NCBI GenBank assembly: GCA_025201805.1
Contig: MU619321.1
Location: forward strand, 1-64,000
DNA from: Parasitella parasitica
Lineage: Eukaryota; Mucoromycota; Mucoromycetes; Mucorales; Mucoraceae
Reading direction: 5' to 3'
DNA: 64,000 nucleotides
Shown here: one piece after another, positions 1 to 11,559 of the stretch
How the letters are laid out: the number at the start of each line of letters is the position of its first letter
How positions within the stretch are numbered: position 1 is the first letter of the stretch
Notes under the pieces: generated by a model
Database searches by the model: none
Told to the model about the DNA's origin: nothing
Seen by the model: the letters and a program-made list of their open reading frames with translations, nothing else
Position numbers and translations under genes: made by a program

Positions 1-325
1 TTGAGTGTTTGTGTGTAAAATCTAATCACTGGTGCTTGTTTTGGACACCTAGTTGCTAAAGCATCTCCAGTAGTTAGGATTTTATCACTCAAGTTGGCCA
101 TGGTGTAAGAAGTCCAACTGTGAATCTATTCTTACTTTTTTTTGATCCACCCATTGGCTTCTGGCTAATCGTACGAGTTGGTTGTTGCTCGTAGTATAAC
201 CCAGTTTCATCGAAGTTCAAGATGTCCTTCGGATCATAAGGCTCTAAAAGTTTCTCAATCTTTTCGAGCTCCTGAATAATGTTGCTAGAGGTAAGATCGA
301 CAGAGCTTTCTTCGCCATTACAGGT

Positions 326-721
326 TGTTATAGATCAGTATAAACTGATCATCACATAAAAAGAATCTCCGTAAATTGTATCAATATGAACTTCAAATTA
401 CCCAGAATATTCCACAAAGATTACAATCGTCAAGACCAGGCTAGCATGGATTTAAGAAGACGTAATCCAATATCAAGAACAAATAGAAACAACTCCAACA
501 CTCGTCAAATCTGCCATTGGTTATCTCTTTATCAATCCTTGCTGCCAAAACGTCCTGGATGAATAATCCAATATAATTTAGCTTCAAATCCATAATCATT
601 TACCCTTGGAAAACTAGTATAAAAAGATAGTTTTTAATTGACATTTGATGAGCTTCATCTAAAAAATAAATAACAGTTTTAAAAAGTATTTTTTTACATA
701 TTTTTTACTAGTAATTTCACA
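326..721. mobile_element. Element family B, copy 1 (solo-LTR-like, 396 bp)
   Basis: The element starts TGTTATAG and ends TTTCACA and is flanked by the 5-bp direct repeat CAGGT (321-325 and 722-726). TG...CA ends with a 5-bp duplication are typical of LTR retrotransposons left as solo LTRs. A second copy lies at 2851-3770. It is inserted in the pogo-like transposase relic. No coding capacity is seen. Confidence 0.75.
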
Positions 722-898
722 CAGGTGTCTTGACTTTACACCAATCCTTTTGAAAACTTTAGTCAACCACCCTTCAGAGAATGTGATTCTACGACTTGGA
801 GGCAGTTCATTCATCTTGTATTTTCTGTTTGCGATCACTTTTGCAAAAGTTGCAACAGTTGCGCGATTTACAGGAATGGATTTTTCATTCATACTTTG

Positions 899-1109
899 TG
901 TTATGTCAAAAGTCTGATAAAATAAATCTGCCAAAGAATTACACCTTTATTCATAATACATCTCTCGATGTATTATATACACATTCATTACACTAGGGTT
1001 CTACTGTCTAGCTGCATAATGTAAATCATGACTACCCATGATTTACTGTAAGACCCTGGGACTGATCTGAGATCCTGATGTGAGACCTTGCCATGTTATT
1101 GATATAACA
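899..1109 (+). mobile_element. Element family A, copy 1 (211 bp) inside the transposase relic
   Basis: The ends are TGTTATGTCAA and the complement of TGTTATATCAA (10 of 11 match), flanked by the 5-bp duplication CTTTG at 894-898 and 1110-1114. Excision with one CTTTG copy joins ...LQYIQ to SMNEKS of the transposase in frame, so the insertion point is certain. Other copies are at 3907-4116, 63174-63354 and 63661-63745. A solo LTR is the first reading; a short terminal-inverted-repeat element is the alternative because the inverted ends are longer than usual for LTRs. Confidence 0.8.
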
Positions 1110-1464
1110 CTTTGAATGTACTGCAGGATGTCGTTGTCTAGTGAGGGAATTGCTGTCTCTTTGCTGCTTTTTAACTTGGTATTGCCGTTTGCATACAACT
1201 TGAAAATCTTGTCCTTTGCATACAAAACGTTCGAGATGGTTTTTGGCTGACAGGCTTAGAAAGGTTGAATTTTTCTTGTGCCCACTCGCCGAGTGCTTTT
1301 TGCAATAGTTTAGGAAACTGAGCATTATGCATACAGATTTCGTACTTTTGCTTGATAGTGAGACGCTCTCTTGATTGTTGATTAATGCTCATAGTATAAT
1401 TGTTTGTCAAAATATGCTTTTTTAAGAATAAAGAAGTAAATGGATCAGATTGGACATGTGTCAA

Positions 1465-2850
1465 ATTAATCTAATAGCTATAGTATCAACTATACGTGTG
1501 ACTGTTTTAAGAGTAATAGTCACATGCACTATATAAGGCTAAAAAAAGCTTGCAAAAAAAGTAGCCTTAAATCGAGCGGCTACTGTATGCAATGATATTT
1601 TGGATCATTACAATCAAGCCCAATGATACGAGGTGATTTGAAGAACAGCAATAACGTGTAAATCTAGTGCTACATTGACAGATCAGTGGATACTTAAGAC
1701 CCATCATTATGTTACTATTACTTCTTTTCCTCTTCCCCAAACTTTTTACCAATATCTAATTACCAACATTTTCCATTCTGCGACTTTGGTAATAATGAAT
1801 CATTCATCAAGCTTGCAATAATTATTAACTATCAATAAACAGTTGGTTTTTATTTTTGAATACCTAAATCACAAAAGCTCAAGAAACTAGTCCCACAAAT
1901 TAGAGGACATTTAGCTTTGATCTTATTTCATTAAGCGCAGAAAGTGTTATTTTGCACAAGTTGGCCCAATAAAATTATGATTATTGTTATGCGCAGAGGA
2001 TATATAAATATGATCTGCTCAAAAAAATGTATAATTTTATAAAAATAAAATCAGACACAAAAACTAATGACTTTATTGATAAGAAAATGCCATCTTTTTA
2101 TACTAGATTATATCTATTGTGACACTATTTGTCATCATGGTTAAACATTGAACTTAGTATGTAATACCAAGTTTATTACATGTTCTACTGTACATTAATA
2201 GCTTATTCCTTGTCATTGTATACAAAGAATTACCAATCTAATAATTGCTTAATCTCATGCCTTTCTGGCACAACAATTATAAGTTCTACAGCAACAAAAA
2301 TTTCTACTCGGCGCATTCTTTACATATAGTATCATAGTACATGCCATTTTTTAAAAAAAATTATAAAAGCTCTTTTTTTAGTGTTATTGATGTGAACTAG
2401 TAGTTCACAGAAAGACTGCCAGTAACTGGCAGTCTTTCACACATCTTATTTGGAATTAGTAAGACATTTCTTTATTAAGAACCGTGTTCTTGAGAACAAC
2501 ATTGAACATGACAAATATCACCATTAACATTCAACATATAAAGACAATTGTACACCTTTGTGCTCCTTATGAACCACAATCGTTACTGCTTTCCCATGAA
2601 GCCTAAATTGGAGACAATCCAGTTACTGCATTAGTAGCATGAAATATACAGATTATATTTTATACAAATACTTCCAAGATCTTTGAACTTGATAGATCTT
2701 GGCTTACATTTTTAAGTTTGAATAAATATCGAAGAGTTATAATTGTATATCCTTTCCGCTTTTTTTATTATATTTTTTTATCGCAGTTATGACAGAAAAC
2801 AAGATTACTTCAGATCATGCAAACTTTGAGCCTGAAATATCGTGTATACC
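1465..2850. other. Gene-free AT-rich stretch
   Basis: No frame longer than about 60 codons looks coding. A perfect short inverted repeat (GAAAGACTGCCAGT / ACTGGCAGTCTTTC, about 2410-2438) could form a hairpin. Nothing else could be assigned. Confidence 0.5.
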
Positions 2851-3770
2851 TGTTATAGATCATATCAGTATAAACTGATTGTCACATAAAAAGAATATCC
2901 GTAAATAGCATAATATGAACTTCAAATTACCCCAGAATTGTTTAGGATACAGATCAAATCTTAGCGGTAATGTATTATACTCTGAATAATACATCATAAA
3001 GCGAGCATGAGTAGAAATGCGTAGTAGAATGGAATGACTTTATTTAGACATGGCAAAGAGACATAAGTGGTAACATTGAATGGCGAATCTTTATCCCAGT
3101 ACAAAGTGGTGATATCCTATGACATTTGGTTCCTGAGGTCGGTGTTTAATCCTGATGAATGTTCTTCCATCAAAGCTACCAGGAACAACATTCTATCCTT
3201 TATACGTATCTATGCTCTTGTCTTACTGGTAACTCGGAAACTCTTATCCACCAAGCTCCTAGGGATTGGTTCAAGGTGTACCCAATTATCCCTCATCCTA
3301 GATCATGGTCCTATTGCTGCGGCACTGTCAAATAACTATAAATACCTTCAAAACATACACTAGTTAAATCGGCATTCAATCTTGGAATAGCAAAATAAAT
3401 ATATTCAGTTCTAATTGTATTTTTCTGGCTATATTTTGTTATTCTAAACAAGAATATTCCACAAAAATCACAATCATCAAGACCAAGCTAGCATGGATTT
3501 AAGAAGACGTATTAGAATATCAAGAGCAAATAGAAGCAACTCCAACGCTCGCCAAACCCGCCATTGGTTATCTCTTTATCAATCATCTTGCTGCCAAGAC
3601 GTCCTGGATGAATAATCCAATATAATTTAGGTTCATATCCATAATCATTTACCCTTGGAAAACTAGTATAAAAAGATAGTTTTTAAATGACATTTTGATG
3701 ATCTTCATCTAAAAAATAAATAACAGTTTTAAAAAGTATTTTTTATATAGTTTTTACTAGTAATTTCACA
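2851..3770. mobile_element. Element family B, copy 2, itself split by element C
   Basis: The ends are TGTTATAG...TTTCACA, as in copy 1, flanked by ATACC at 2846-2850 and 3771-3775. The body matches 326-721 closely but is split at 2939 by a 512-bp element plus its 5-bp duplication, leaving about 403 bp of B sequence. This gives the order of events: B inserted first, then C inserted into B. Confidence 0.78.
2939..3450. mobile_element. Element family C (512 bp) nested in family B
   Basis: The element begins TGTTTAGGATA and ends TATTCTAAACA-like (the inverted ends match at 10 of 11 positions) and is flanked by AGAAT at 2934-2938 and 3451-3455. The uninterrupted target is visible in family B copy 1 (CCAGAATATTCC near 402). 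It holds a 98-codon open frame at 3067-3363 with no recognisable domain. A solo LTR is most lik­ely; only one copy is in this window. Confidence 0.75.
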
Positions 3771-3906
3771 ATACCTTTTTATTTAAGAGTGTATAGCGCG
3801 TGTTGTCATTTTTTATCAAACCTTAATGTACTAATTAACCATATTCTTGTCATAGAACAGGTTTTGCACATTCGCTCATCCGCTTGATCGTCAATTTCGT
3901 GATATA

Positions 3907-4116
3907 TGTTAAATCAATAACATGGCAAGGTCTCACATCAGGATCTCAGATCAGTCCCAGGGCCTTACAGTAATCATGGGTAGTCATGATTTACATTATG
4001 CGGTTAGGCAGTAGAACCCTAGTGTAATGAATGTGTATATAATACATTGAGAGATGCATTATAAATAAAAGTGTAAGTCTTTGGCAAATTTATTTTATCA
4101 GACTTTTGACATAACA
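3907..4116 (-). mobile_element. Element family A, copy 2
   Basis: This is a close inverted copy of 899-1109, with ends TGTTAAATCAA and TTGACATAACA. The flanks (ATATA / GCCAT) show no target duplication, so this copy has been rearranged or has lost a flank. Confidence 0.72.
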
Positions 4117-4868
4117 GCCATGAGGATTCCCATCCAAACATAAAATAAAACAACATCATAAAAGTATTTTATTTAGTGTTTTCTCTGATTTTCAAAATTC
4201 TTCAATGTGCATTGCAACATTGATGAGATGCAAATTTTCGTACGCTAAAATGATTATGTGGAACTTACTTTGGCCCTGGAGCGCGTACATTATTATGCTC
4301 TCTAGTGCATCAATATTGCTAGACATAAACTTGTAACCTTAAAGTGAATTATCATTGCAACAATACAATGAGAGAGCGTAATCAACAAAGTGCATTCATT
4401 TAAAATCAATCTTCAAACACTATTTTGGATGCAACAAAAATTTAAAAAAATTATGAGACTAGTATAATTTTGCATTGTTTAGCTTGTGCTGTCTGGTTTA
4501 AACGACCCAGTTTGAATAAGCTGACCCGAGCTGGCCCAAAAGTCATTAACCTCGTCTTATGCCCGATTACAAACTTTACTTGAACCGTTACGACTAGCCT
4601 GCGTTAATAACTGTATGATCGGTACATATTTGAGTTGCTGCAGTAGATATTCGAAACAAATATTATGCATAAACTTGAACCCCATTTCTAGGAAGACTAA
4701 TAATTCTTTGTTCCATTGCAGATCTTTGGTGGGCGGCAGTATGGAATGATCGGGAACAAGAGTTACTTGATGCGGGTGACCGGTGTCAAATGTTACTTAC
4801 TTTCCTTTATTGCCTTTTCCTTTTTTTTCTTTTTTAGTGTGCTGTTGATTTATATACCAACAACTATC
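4117..4868. other. Intergenic, upstream of the GCIP gene
   Basis: No coding region is supported. An open frame upstream of and in frame with the next gene (from 4716) would add a very hydrophobic, phenylalanine-rich stretch, but it begins right after an intron-like TTCCATTGCAG and has no family support, so it is treated as 5' UTR. Confidence 0.4.
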
Positions 4869-5925
4869 ATGTCTGGAGAGCAAGATTTTCAAGGTAAAAG
4901 TTTGCACACATTTGAGCAAACTGTTACTGATTAGCTGTTTACAGATAAGCTCAAGGCATGTTGCAAAATGTGCGTCGGTTATCTTGAAGATTTAAAAAAG
5001 GATAGAGATGTTGACACACCGGACTTCAACATTGTTTCATTTCAGGAAACTATGGGTAAACTAGCAAATGAATAGAGATCCATGCAAGCTACAATGTTAA
5101 TATGATTAGCAATTAGCCAAGTTGGGCCAAATCCTTTCACATAATGCCACAAAATTTACATTGTCTTGCAAGCCGCCTCGCAAACCTGAAGACTCGATCC
5201 GGATGATTAGTGAAATGAGCAACACGTTGTATCGTATTGTTGGATTTTACAACACCATCCCCAATCATTGTGGCAAAGTTTACAAGAAAGCTTATCAATC
5301 CAGTGTCCGGGATTTACTACACGGCATAATTAGTTTGTGCACTAGCTTCATGTCAGAAGACGCTAAAGAAGAGCATCAAACACCATTCATGGTACCCACT
5401 GCTGCTATTTGGGAAATCTGTAAGGAAATGGAAGACTTGCCAAAAAACAACAAGGATGCTGTTTTATCCAAGTGGACTAATTTGCGTGGTACATTAGAGG
5501 ATGCTAAATCCGAAGTGCATGAAATTGCATCTGGAAAAGACAGTTCAGAAGGATTCGATGATTACGAAGAGGAAGATGAGGAAACAAATCTTAGTGAAAA
5601 AGAACTAGAAATTGCCAAACAATGTGCTAAATTGGTCGACATGGCGGTGTTTGTCATGCAAAAGATTGAGCGTCGCTGTATACGTGAAATCCAGCAACTC
5701 TCCACAGAATGGCTTGACAATGTGTATGATTGCGCCCAAAAACTGATGGACCAGACTGACATGCTTATATCAATGATTTACGAAGAAGATGCAATGACTT
5801 TAGAAGAAGAAGTTGTCAAATACATCCACCAATCTAAAGCGCTTGTTCAGCTTGCCAAGCAGCAGGCATTGGAGGAGCACGCTGCTTGGTTTGCCATGTG
5901 TGAAAATAAATATGATTCCATGTAA
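4869..5925 (+). CDS. GCIP-family (cyclin-D1-binding protein 1-like) protein
   Basis: Three exons (4869-4893, 4945-5055, 5117-5925) join in frame to give 314 residues starting [15 protein letters not shown]. The protein is helical and acidic. The segment [18 protein letters not shown] followed by repeated helices matches the GCIP (Grap2 and cyclin-D interacting) fold of mammalian CCNDBP1, a cytoplasmic/nuclear helical protein that binds helix-loop-helix and cyclin partners. An acidic linker (DDYEEEDEE) sits mid-protein, as in the family. The partner in fungi is unknown. The start was chosen at MSGEQ because upstream in-frame sequence looks untranslated. The family is fairly certain, the function is not. 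Confidence 0.72.
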
Positions 5926-6254
5926 AATTTATTACATAAGGTTATAAAACATCCTTGCCTTTGTGTGTGTGGAGATGAAGAGGGTATATACGTAAAGATT
6001 ATCAAGAGAGAGAGAGCGCGTTATTTACTTGATGATGTTGATGGAGATGGTGGCAATAGCAGCGAATGTGTGTTTGATATTGCCACACCTTTTTTGACTT
6101 TTAGTAAGCCATCAAAAGACTTGACGAAATGTTTAGGACTTGTTAAATCAATCGAGTTTGTACATGTATAATCTATCATTTTAGGATCCTCCAGGAGCAT
6201 AGAGAAATGTTTAGGAACCTATAATATAGACGGTAATATAAGTACATTACGGTA
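5926..6254. other. Convergent intergenic spacer
   Basis: This is the 3' flank shared by the GCIP gene (+) and the LIM-RhoGAP gene (-). A 68-codon open frame here has no family features and is not called. Confidence 0.5.
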
Positions 6255-8631
6255 CTATGTCGGATTTAGCGTGCATACTTTGAAGAATCTTTCATAGTAC
6301 TGGATCATTGTAGAAATAACCCATATCTCACCATGACATGTCGAAATATCCATTAAATCGTATGTTTGCTGCTTTTTCTCCTGACTAGCATACAAGATGT
6401 TGGGTGTTATCACCCGAGCAAGGTTTTCGAAATCCATCTTGTTAACGGCAGAGTGCTGAGCCACCCAGTGTAAAAGAGCCAAGATGGTCAGCAGTATATC
6501 CCTATTAGGTTTAGGCAGTATGCAAACAGCATAATGGATTATATTCAATGCTCCTATTAGCGTTGTTGCTTTGCTAGACATGATGAATAGTTTGTATAAC
6601 TTGAAGCTGAGGAGTGGTTCCGGCAATTCCCTCAAAAATCGCTTTATGAATGCAGCCAGCTGTATACTGGGCAGGTTTCTGAAAAAGTCGGCCCAATTTT
6701 GACGGTTTGGCTGCGAATCAAGTGCTTCGCACATTTCTTTGAGGCCCCGGATGTTGCCATTTTTTCGAAAAATGCCTTCTGTGGTGATCCCCTGATCGAT
6801 GAGTGCAATTATACAGTCTTGCAAGAAACTAGGCACCAGCGAATTCGGTGAAAAGCATGAATCGACAACAGGACACTCGCTCTTCCATTTCTCAAATGAG
6901 CTTGAACAAGAGGATGCTTGAGATTTAAGCGATCCGCTGCTGAGATTGTACAGCGAAACTCCAATTTTTTTTTCAAAAGTGGCAAGTGATGGCAACGGTG
7001 GTGGCGGACACTCTGCAGTAGGAGTCAGTATATGTGTCTTGAGTTTGCCCCATAAAGATACCGCAGGCGATGATGGCTTCTTGCTCGATATGTTCAAAAG
7101 GTCTTCGAGTACAGGATCATCTACATGTGACTCGATGTGTAAAACAGCAATGTGACGAATGATGCAGTCTTGCTTAGGATCCAGTTCAGGCAACGCAATC
7201 GCAGTGCTGATTTGGTTGTTGGTAGTAGCTGTGCTCGCAGTAGGAGGTGAGAGTGGAGGCGTCGTATGGTATCGATTCAGCTGTTCTACATCAGGCAATG
7301 AGATGTACAGAGGCTGTGTAGTTGTGATGCTACTGTTAGCAGATGAATTCTTTCTGCGACTCGTTGTGAGTGCTCTTTTGAACGTCTCCATCCTGCTGAT
7401 GGTCCTTGTATTGCTTGCTGCACTGTTGGATTTTGATCTTGACAGAGTGTTTTCACTGATCATCTTTAGGTGGCTAGTGTTTTCAAGAGAAAGAGCAGGT
7501 TCTTGTTGATATTGATTTATCGTGGGTTTATATAATAGCGTTTCATCAGGACTTTTACCTAAATATAGGTTCATTATGTGTAACAAAAAGTGAACCATGA
7601 CATTTTTTTTTTCTTTACCTAGACCCAACGCAAGACAAAGTCGACTTGTAGTCATATCCAACAGTTGTATGCAATGATTCAAACAAGGTAGATTCAGTGA
7701 TTTCAAAATTTGTTTGTCAGAAAACAGAGCCAGCATATCATCGATAATATCAACTCGGATGCTCCGTTCCTATAAAGGGGGGTCAAGATGGTGGTGGTTG
7801 TTAATTAACTCTATATAATAATATTACCAGTATCATTGCCTGCTGCAGTCCAAGTCTCACAAGATGTCGAATATTTGTGGATATTTTATTGGCAATTTTA
7901 ACCCTGTTTTGTGTAGAATGTGGCAATTCGCATGTTGCGTCTATCAAAAGAACTAGCCAGTTGGTCAACGATTCGACATGCTTGACACACGATACTTGAG
8001 TGGCATATGCAAATAACAGATCCATCACACTAAACAGAACGTTGATCTGGATAAACAGTGATTGCCATGTACTTAAAAGTTGATCCGGATGATTGGATAT
8101 GGCAATATTTGATATTATACGAGATGATTCATCTTCAAACTCGCTTACTACATTCCATATTTTAAAGCGAAGATTTTCAACATTCTGCTGCATCAGCTCC
8201 AACTGTTGTCTATTTGTACAGTCATACGATAACTGCAGATCGGTCAATTGGACGAGATAATATTTTTTCATCATATAGCATTCCGTATGCCAATTTTCCA
8301 GCTCTTCACTCTGATCAAACACTGTCTGTCCGCACCCAAGACATGCTGTTCCTTTGATCAACGAGTAATGGTATCGGCAATAAGGTCGGCCGTTGTAGCT
8401 GTACAAAAATTGTTGCGATTGTTGCAGAAACGTCTTTTTGTCGCTAATAACACAACCAGGACATTTCAAGCATTGTGTGTGGTATTTCCGGTCGTCCATG
8501 ACTGAAAATTCATCGTTGTATATTGTGTCGTGACACGAATGGCATTTAAACTTTACATGTTGGTAGTAATCTTGTTGACACGAAATAAAATCCATCATGT
8601 CAATTGGGAGCAAATAGAACTTGTAAAGCAC
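6255..8631 (-). CDS. LIM domain / RhoGAP protein (Lrg1/Rga-type)
   Basis: Two exons (8631-7828 and 7769-6255) are joined through a 58-bp intron to give about 772 residues. The N-terminus has one complete LIM zinc module (CHSC...HTQCLKCPGC...CRYH, about residues 28-80) and the first half of a second (CLGC...HTEC). The C-terminal ~200 residues form a RhoGAP domain with the arginine-finger segment GIFRKNG and the helix LAAFIKRFLRELPEPLL. Such proteins switch off Rho-family GTPases to control cell-wall growth and polarity. The middle part is serine-rich and low complexity, as expected for a phospho-regulated linker. The start could also be the MMDFIS methionines about 11 codons downstream. The incomplete second LIM may be true or reflect a missed exon. 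Confidence 0.85.
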
Positions 8632-9033
8632 TGATAATTGGTAAAACCAGCAAGAAAAACAGGAAAAGAAAGGAGAGAGGCCGTCATTAATTTACTTGTA
8701 ATACATACGACGTCCTCGTGCTATTTTACTTTAGCCACAACAGAAATTGCTTCCGAGCGAAAAGCAAGATACCCAGGTTTCCAGGCATATGTGTAATCAC
8801 TTACACTGCATCTAAAACACTAGTGGTGATAAATGTTGCCAATTGGCCTTACTGTAGAAGGGTCTCCCCTTTGATATTTGATTTTGCAGCAATGACAACG
8901 ATAATACATACGACAAGTAAAGATGGACAATATACGGTATACATTTATCCAAAAAGTTTTTATAAATCTTTTTTTAGGTTGTAAAGAAGCTGTATGTGAA
9001 TTTGAGTCTATATTTTATCAATATACGCTTTGA
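8632..9033. other. Spacer between LIM-RhoGAP and Elg1-like genes
   Basis: This is the promoter side of the LIM-RhoGAP gene and 3' side of the Elg1-like gene. A possible last exon of the latter at 8960-8989 (see that entry) is the only coding candidate. Confidence 0.4.
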
Positions 9034-11559
9034 TTAGCAAAAGCAGAAATTCCGAATAACAAACAAACAAACCTCGTCCGTTGGTGGTTTAGGATTGCTT
9101 AATGTCATGAGAGCTTCCTCGTTCAACGGCAAATGGACCCGCTTGCGCTTTGATCTGGTTCTTGACTTGGACGGCTTATCGATAGGTACAATCATTTGCT
9201 GGATGTAGGGAACATACTCCATCATAATTATTTGCTCGTTTGGCTGAGACACTTGTCGGAAAGGCAATAATCGTTCAATTGCTTCCCTGCAAGCGCCATA
9301 GTGAATAGTGCTGGCATCACATAGTTCATCCCAATGGCTCTCTTCATCCATGATCCATTCAACACTACAATTGTTCAACACTGTAGTAATACATTGCATC
9401 TCCTTATTGATGTGCTTGTGCGGGTTATCTTCATCATCTTCGACACACAGTGTTGTATAACCATTCAGCTGGTCCTGGCCACTTTCCTGCACCATCGTGC
9501 CGCGCTCTTTCCACTGTAGCCATGTGTCCAGGAACGCATTGTTCTCTAAAATCCTCTCAATGTCGCTCAAGTCGGCCGTATCTTCTTTCTTGACATACCC
9601 ATCCAATTGCTGGTAAGATCGACCCAAGCGAAATGTATCAATGGCAATTCTGGAGGGAGTACATCTTGACTTGGTCTCGACCATGTCCATATTCCTGCTT
9701 ATTCCTAGATAATGTCCAAATATACCTTGTCCAGCATACAGTTCGAGTGTCTGTATTAGTTGTCGGATGTCCCTTCCTAAAAATGCGACCAGGCAAACCA
9801 GATCCGCTGGATCAACTGTATATCCTTCAGTAAAACACATCAACCACAGATACGCCAACAATTCATTTTCGGTCGGAGGTCTCATATCAATGATAGCCTG
9901 CAATGACATGTTCTCGACTGGCACTTGCTTTGCATCTATGACATTGCCTGTATTAGCATTTAAGAAGCATAAACATAACAATGCTGTTTTACCATTGCAT
10001 GTCATTATGATTGGCCGTTTACTATTCTGCGACAATTCAACCACTGATGCCCAAAATCCCTTGTCTTCTTCAAAAAGTATGTCAACTTCCTCTAATAGAA
10101 TCAAACTTTGTTTGGTTGGTGGTGACGATACGGGTAGTGCAGAGGGCGTCTTTTTTTTCACTAAAAAATCCTTCAACATTGGTTTTGTGGTGGTAGTTGT
10201 CGTTAAATATGGCGATCGAAGGCTAGGATTCAGTTTCTTTTTTTTTTTCGTCTTTGTAGCTGTGCTGCTGCTGGTGTATTGTTTTTCCAAAAACAAGGAT
10301 GATGTCGATGATGTTGATGCTGACGATGCATTGCCAAACGCAACTAAATGGCTCTTGGTCATTTCGCCTACTGCAGACATGATATCCCTGCCCGACCTTC
10401 TCGACCCCGCGTTGATTTCAAATACTTGGTAATCCATCTGTTCTGCTATAGTGTACACAGATGCAGTTTTACCAATCCCATGATCGCCCACCAAGAGTAT
10501 AATATTTGATCGCATCGATTCCTTTTTTAGTTCTTTTTTGCTGCTGGGGCCGATCATAAAGTCTTGGTCGTTGTCGTCCTCGAACAAAGTTAAGCTTCTC
10601 AAAAACGTCTCTTCATCGTCAAAATCCATGTCGTGTTGCATTACAAGCTTTTTGTGCTTCTTTTTATGGCGCTTCTTTGAATTGTCGGCTGAAAAAGTAG
10701 GTGCTGACAGCGGCTCAACTCTCATTTGATGCAGCCAGTCTTTGATGTATCGATAATTGTGTCTTTCGCCCAGTAGCCCATCTAGATGTTGTGGTCTGTA
10801 CTTTTCGTTCCATTGCTTATTGATGTTGTTGGCACGGCAATTTTTTTCAAAAATGGATTCCAGTAGCATCACACAAGAGGAGAAGTTTTGCCAGTTGGGG
10901 AAATAATTGTCAAGTAAGGCTTCCACCTCATCCTGCTTTGATACTTGTGACGGAACTTTGACGTATCCGTTGCAGCTGTTTCTGCTGTTGCGGTTCTTTC
11001 TAGTATGTTTGCACTGTCGGAAAAACTCAAGCTGATGATTCTTGACATATTGCTGTATGTCAAATGTTGTGGGTTTTCGACATTTGATTAAATTGCTAGA
11101 CCTAGCTTCAAATATCCTATCCGTAATATGGCCGTGGCCAAAGATTTGGCGATTCATTCTGGAGAATTCATGGTCGTTCCTTTGCTTCTTCTTTTGTGCT
11201 GAATGTCCATTGATTTTCTCGTAGTCTTCCTTTTCCTGGTACTCTAATGCATCCGAGTAAAACTTTGGTTTTGCGCTTGGAACATAATAAGGTGTAGAGC
11301 TTTCTCCTTTTTTTATGTAGCCATCAAAAGATGGTGCCATTTTGTTGCGGTCGTGCTTTTGCTCTTGTTCTTGTGCTCGTTGCTGCTGAAGTCTGGTTTT
11401 TCCAAGTGTTATTAGTGGAGGAGAGAGCGTGTGCACAGGCGTTGCAACTGTTGAAATTAGTCTATTTGGGTCATCAGGTATAGGTGTGGGTGGCGGGCTA
11501 CTTTTGTGTGGCTTTCTAGGTTGGAAGAATGGATGTACGGCTTGTTTTGGGTTACTCAT
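9034..11559 (-). CDS. ELG1: Elg1/ATAD5-type PCNA-unloading AAA+ protein
   Basis: One long frame of 841 residues. The N-terminus carries a PCNA-binding-like motif KQAVHPFF (residues 5-12; K replaces the usual Q). RFC-type EKYRPQHLDGLLGE starts near 252, Walker A GDHGIGKT is at 358-365 and Walker B-like LILLEEVD near 486. This is the layout of Elg1/ATAD5, the large subunit of an RFC-like complex with Rfc2-5 that removes PCNA from chromatin after replication. A long serine/threonine/lysine insert lies between Walker A and B. The acidic Walker B reads EEVD instead of DExx. As drawn, the C-terminus ends in cysteine-rich CLFVIRNFCFC. An 83-bp intron (8990-9072) would replace this with LLYNLKKDL and end at 8960; which form is real is open. 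Confidence 0.85.
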   Translation of the reverse strand: MSNPKQAVHPFFQPRKPHKSSPPPTPIPDDPNRLISTVATPVHTLSPPLITLGKTRLQQQRAQEQEQKHDRNKMAPSFDGYIKKGESSTPYYVPSAKPKFYSDALEYQEKEDYEKINGHSAQKKKQRNDHEFSRMNRQIFGHGHITDRIFEARSSNLIKCRKPTTFDIQQYVKNHQLEFFRQCKHTRKNRNSRNSCNGYVKVPSQVSKQDEVEALLDNYFPNWQNFSSCVMLLESIFEKNCRANNINKQWNEKYRPQHLDGLLGERHNYRYIKDWLHQMRVEPLSAPTFSADNSKKRHKKKHKKLVMQHDMDFDDEETFLRSLTLFEDDNDQDFMIGPSSKKELKKESMRSNIILLVGDHGIGKTASVYTIAEQMDYQVFEINAGSRRSGRDIMSAVGEMTKSHLVAFGNASSASTSSTSSLFLEKQYTSSSTATKTKKKKKLNPSLRSPYLTTTTTTKPMLKDFLVKKKTPSALPVSSPPTKQSLILLEEVDILFEEDKGFWASVVELSQNSKRPIIMTCNGKTALLCLCFLNANTGNVIDAKQVPVENMSLQAIIDMRPPTENELLAYLWLMCFTEGYTVDPADLVCLVAFLGRDIRQLIQTLELYAGQGIFGHYLGISRNMDMVETKSRCTPSRIAIDTFRLGRSYQQLDGYVKKEDTADLSDIERILENNAFLDTWLQWKERGTMVQESGQDQLNGYTTLCVEDDEDNPHKHINKEMQCITTVLNNCSVEWIMDEESHWDELCDASTIHYGACREAIERLLPFRQVSQPNEQIIMMEYVPYIQQMIVPIDKPSKSRTRSKRKRVHLPLNEEALMTLSNPKPPTDEVCLFVIRNFCFC

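Larger units (their letters stand above)
1..1464 (-). pseudogene. Pogo/Tigger-like (DDE1) transposase relic, interrupted and truncated by the window edge
   Basis: Read from high to low coordinates, a start near 1392 (MSINQQSRERLT) leads into a CENP-B-type N-terminal helix-turn-helix (KQKYEIC...LGEWAQEKFNL). The second HTH (SIPVNRATVATFAKVIA, FSEGWLTKVFKRIGVK) lies at about 727-893. A DDE1 catalytic block (ILNFDETGLYYEQQP) follows at about 130-290. This order is that of pogo/Tigger transposases, which cut and paste at TA sites. Two short elements interrupt it (326-721 and 899-1109). Removing the second restores the reading frame exactly, but the junction around the first also carries a stop and a frame change, so the copy was already dead or decayed later. 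The C-terminal half lies outside the window. Confidence 0.8.

Noticed and set aside
7159-7509. 116-codon plus-strand frame within the RhoGAP gene
   Set aside because: It lies opposite a low-complexity coding linker on the minus strand and has no features of its own.
9767-10432. 221-codon plus-strand frame inside the Elg1-like gene
   Set aside because: Antisense shadow of the poly-Ser/Thr/Lys insert of a well-supported AAA+ gene.
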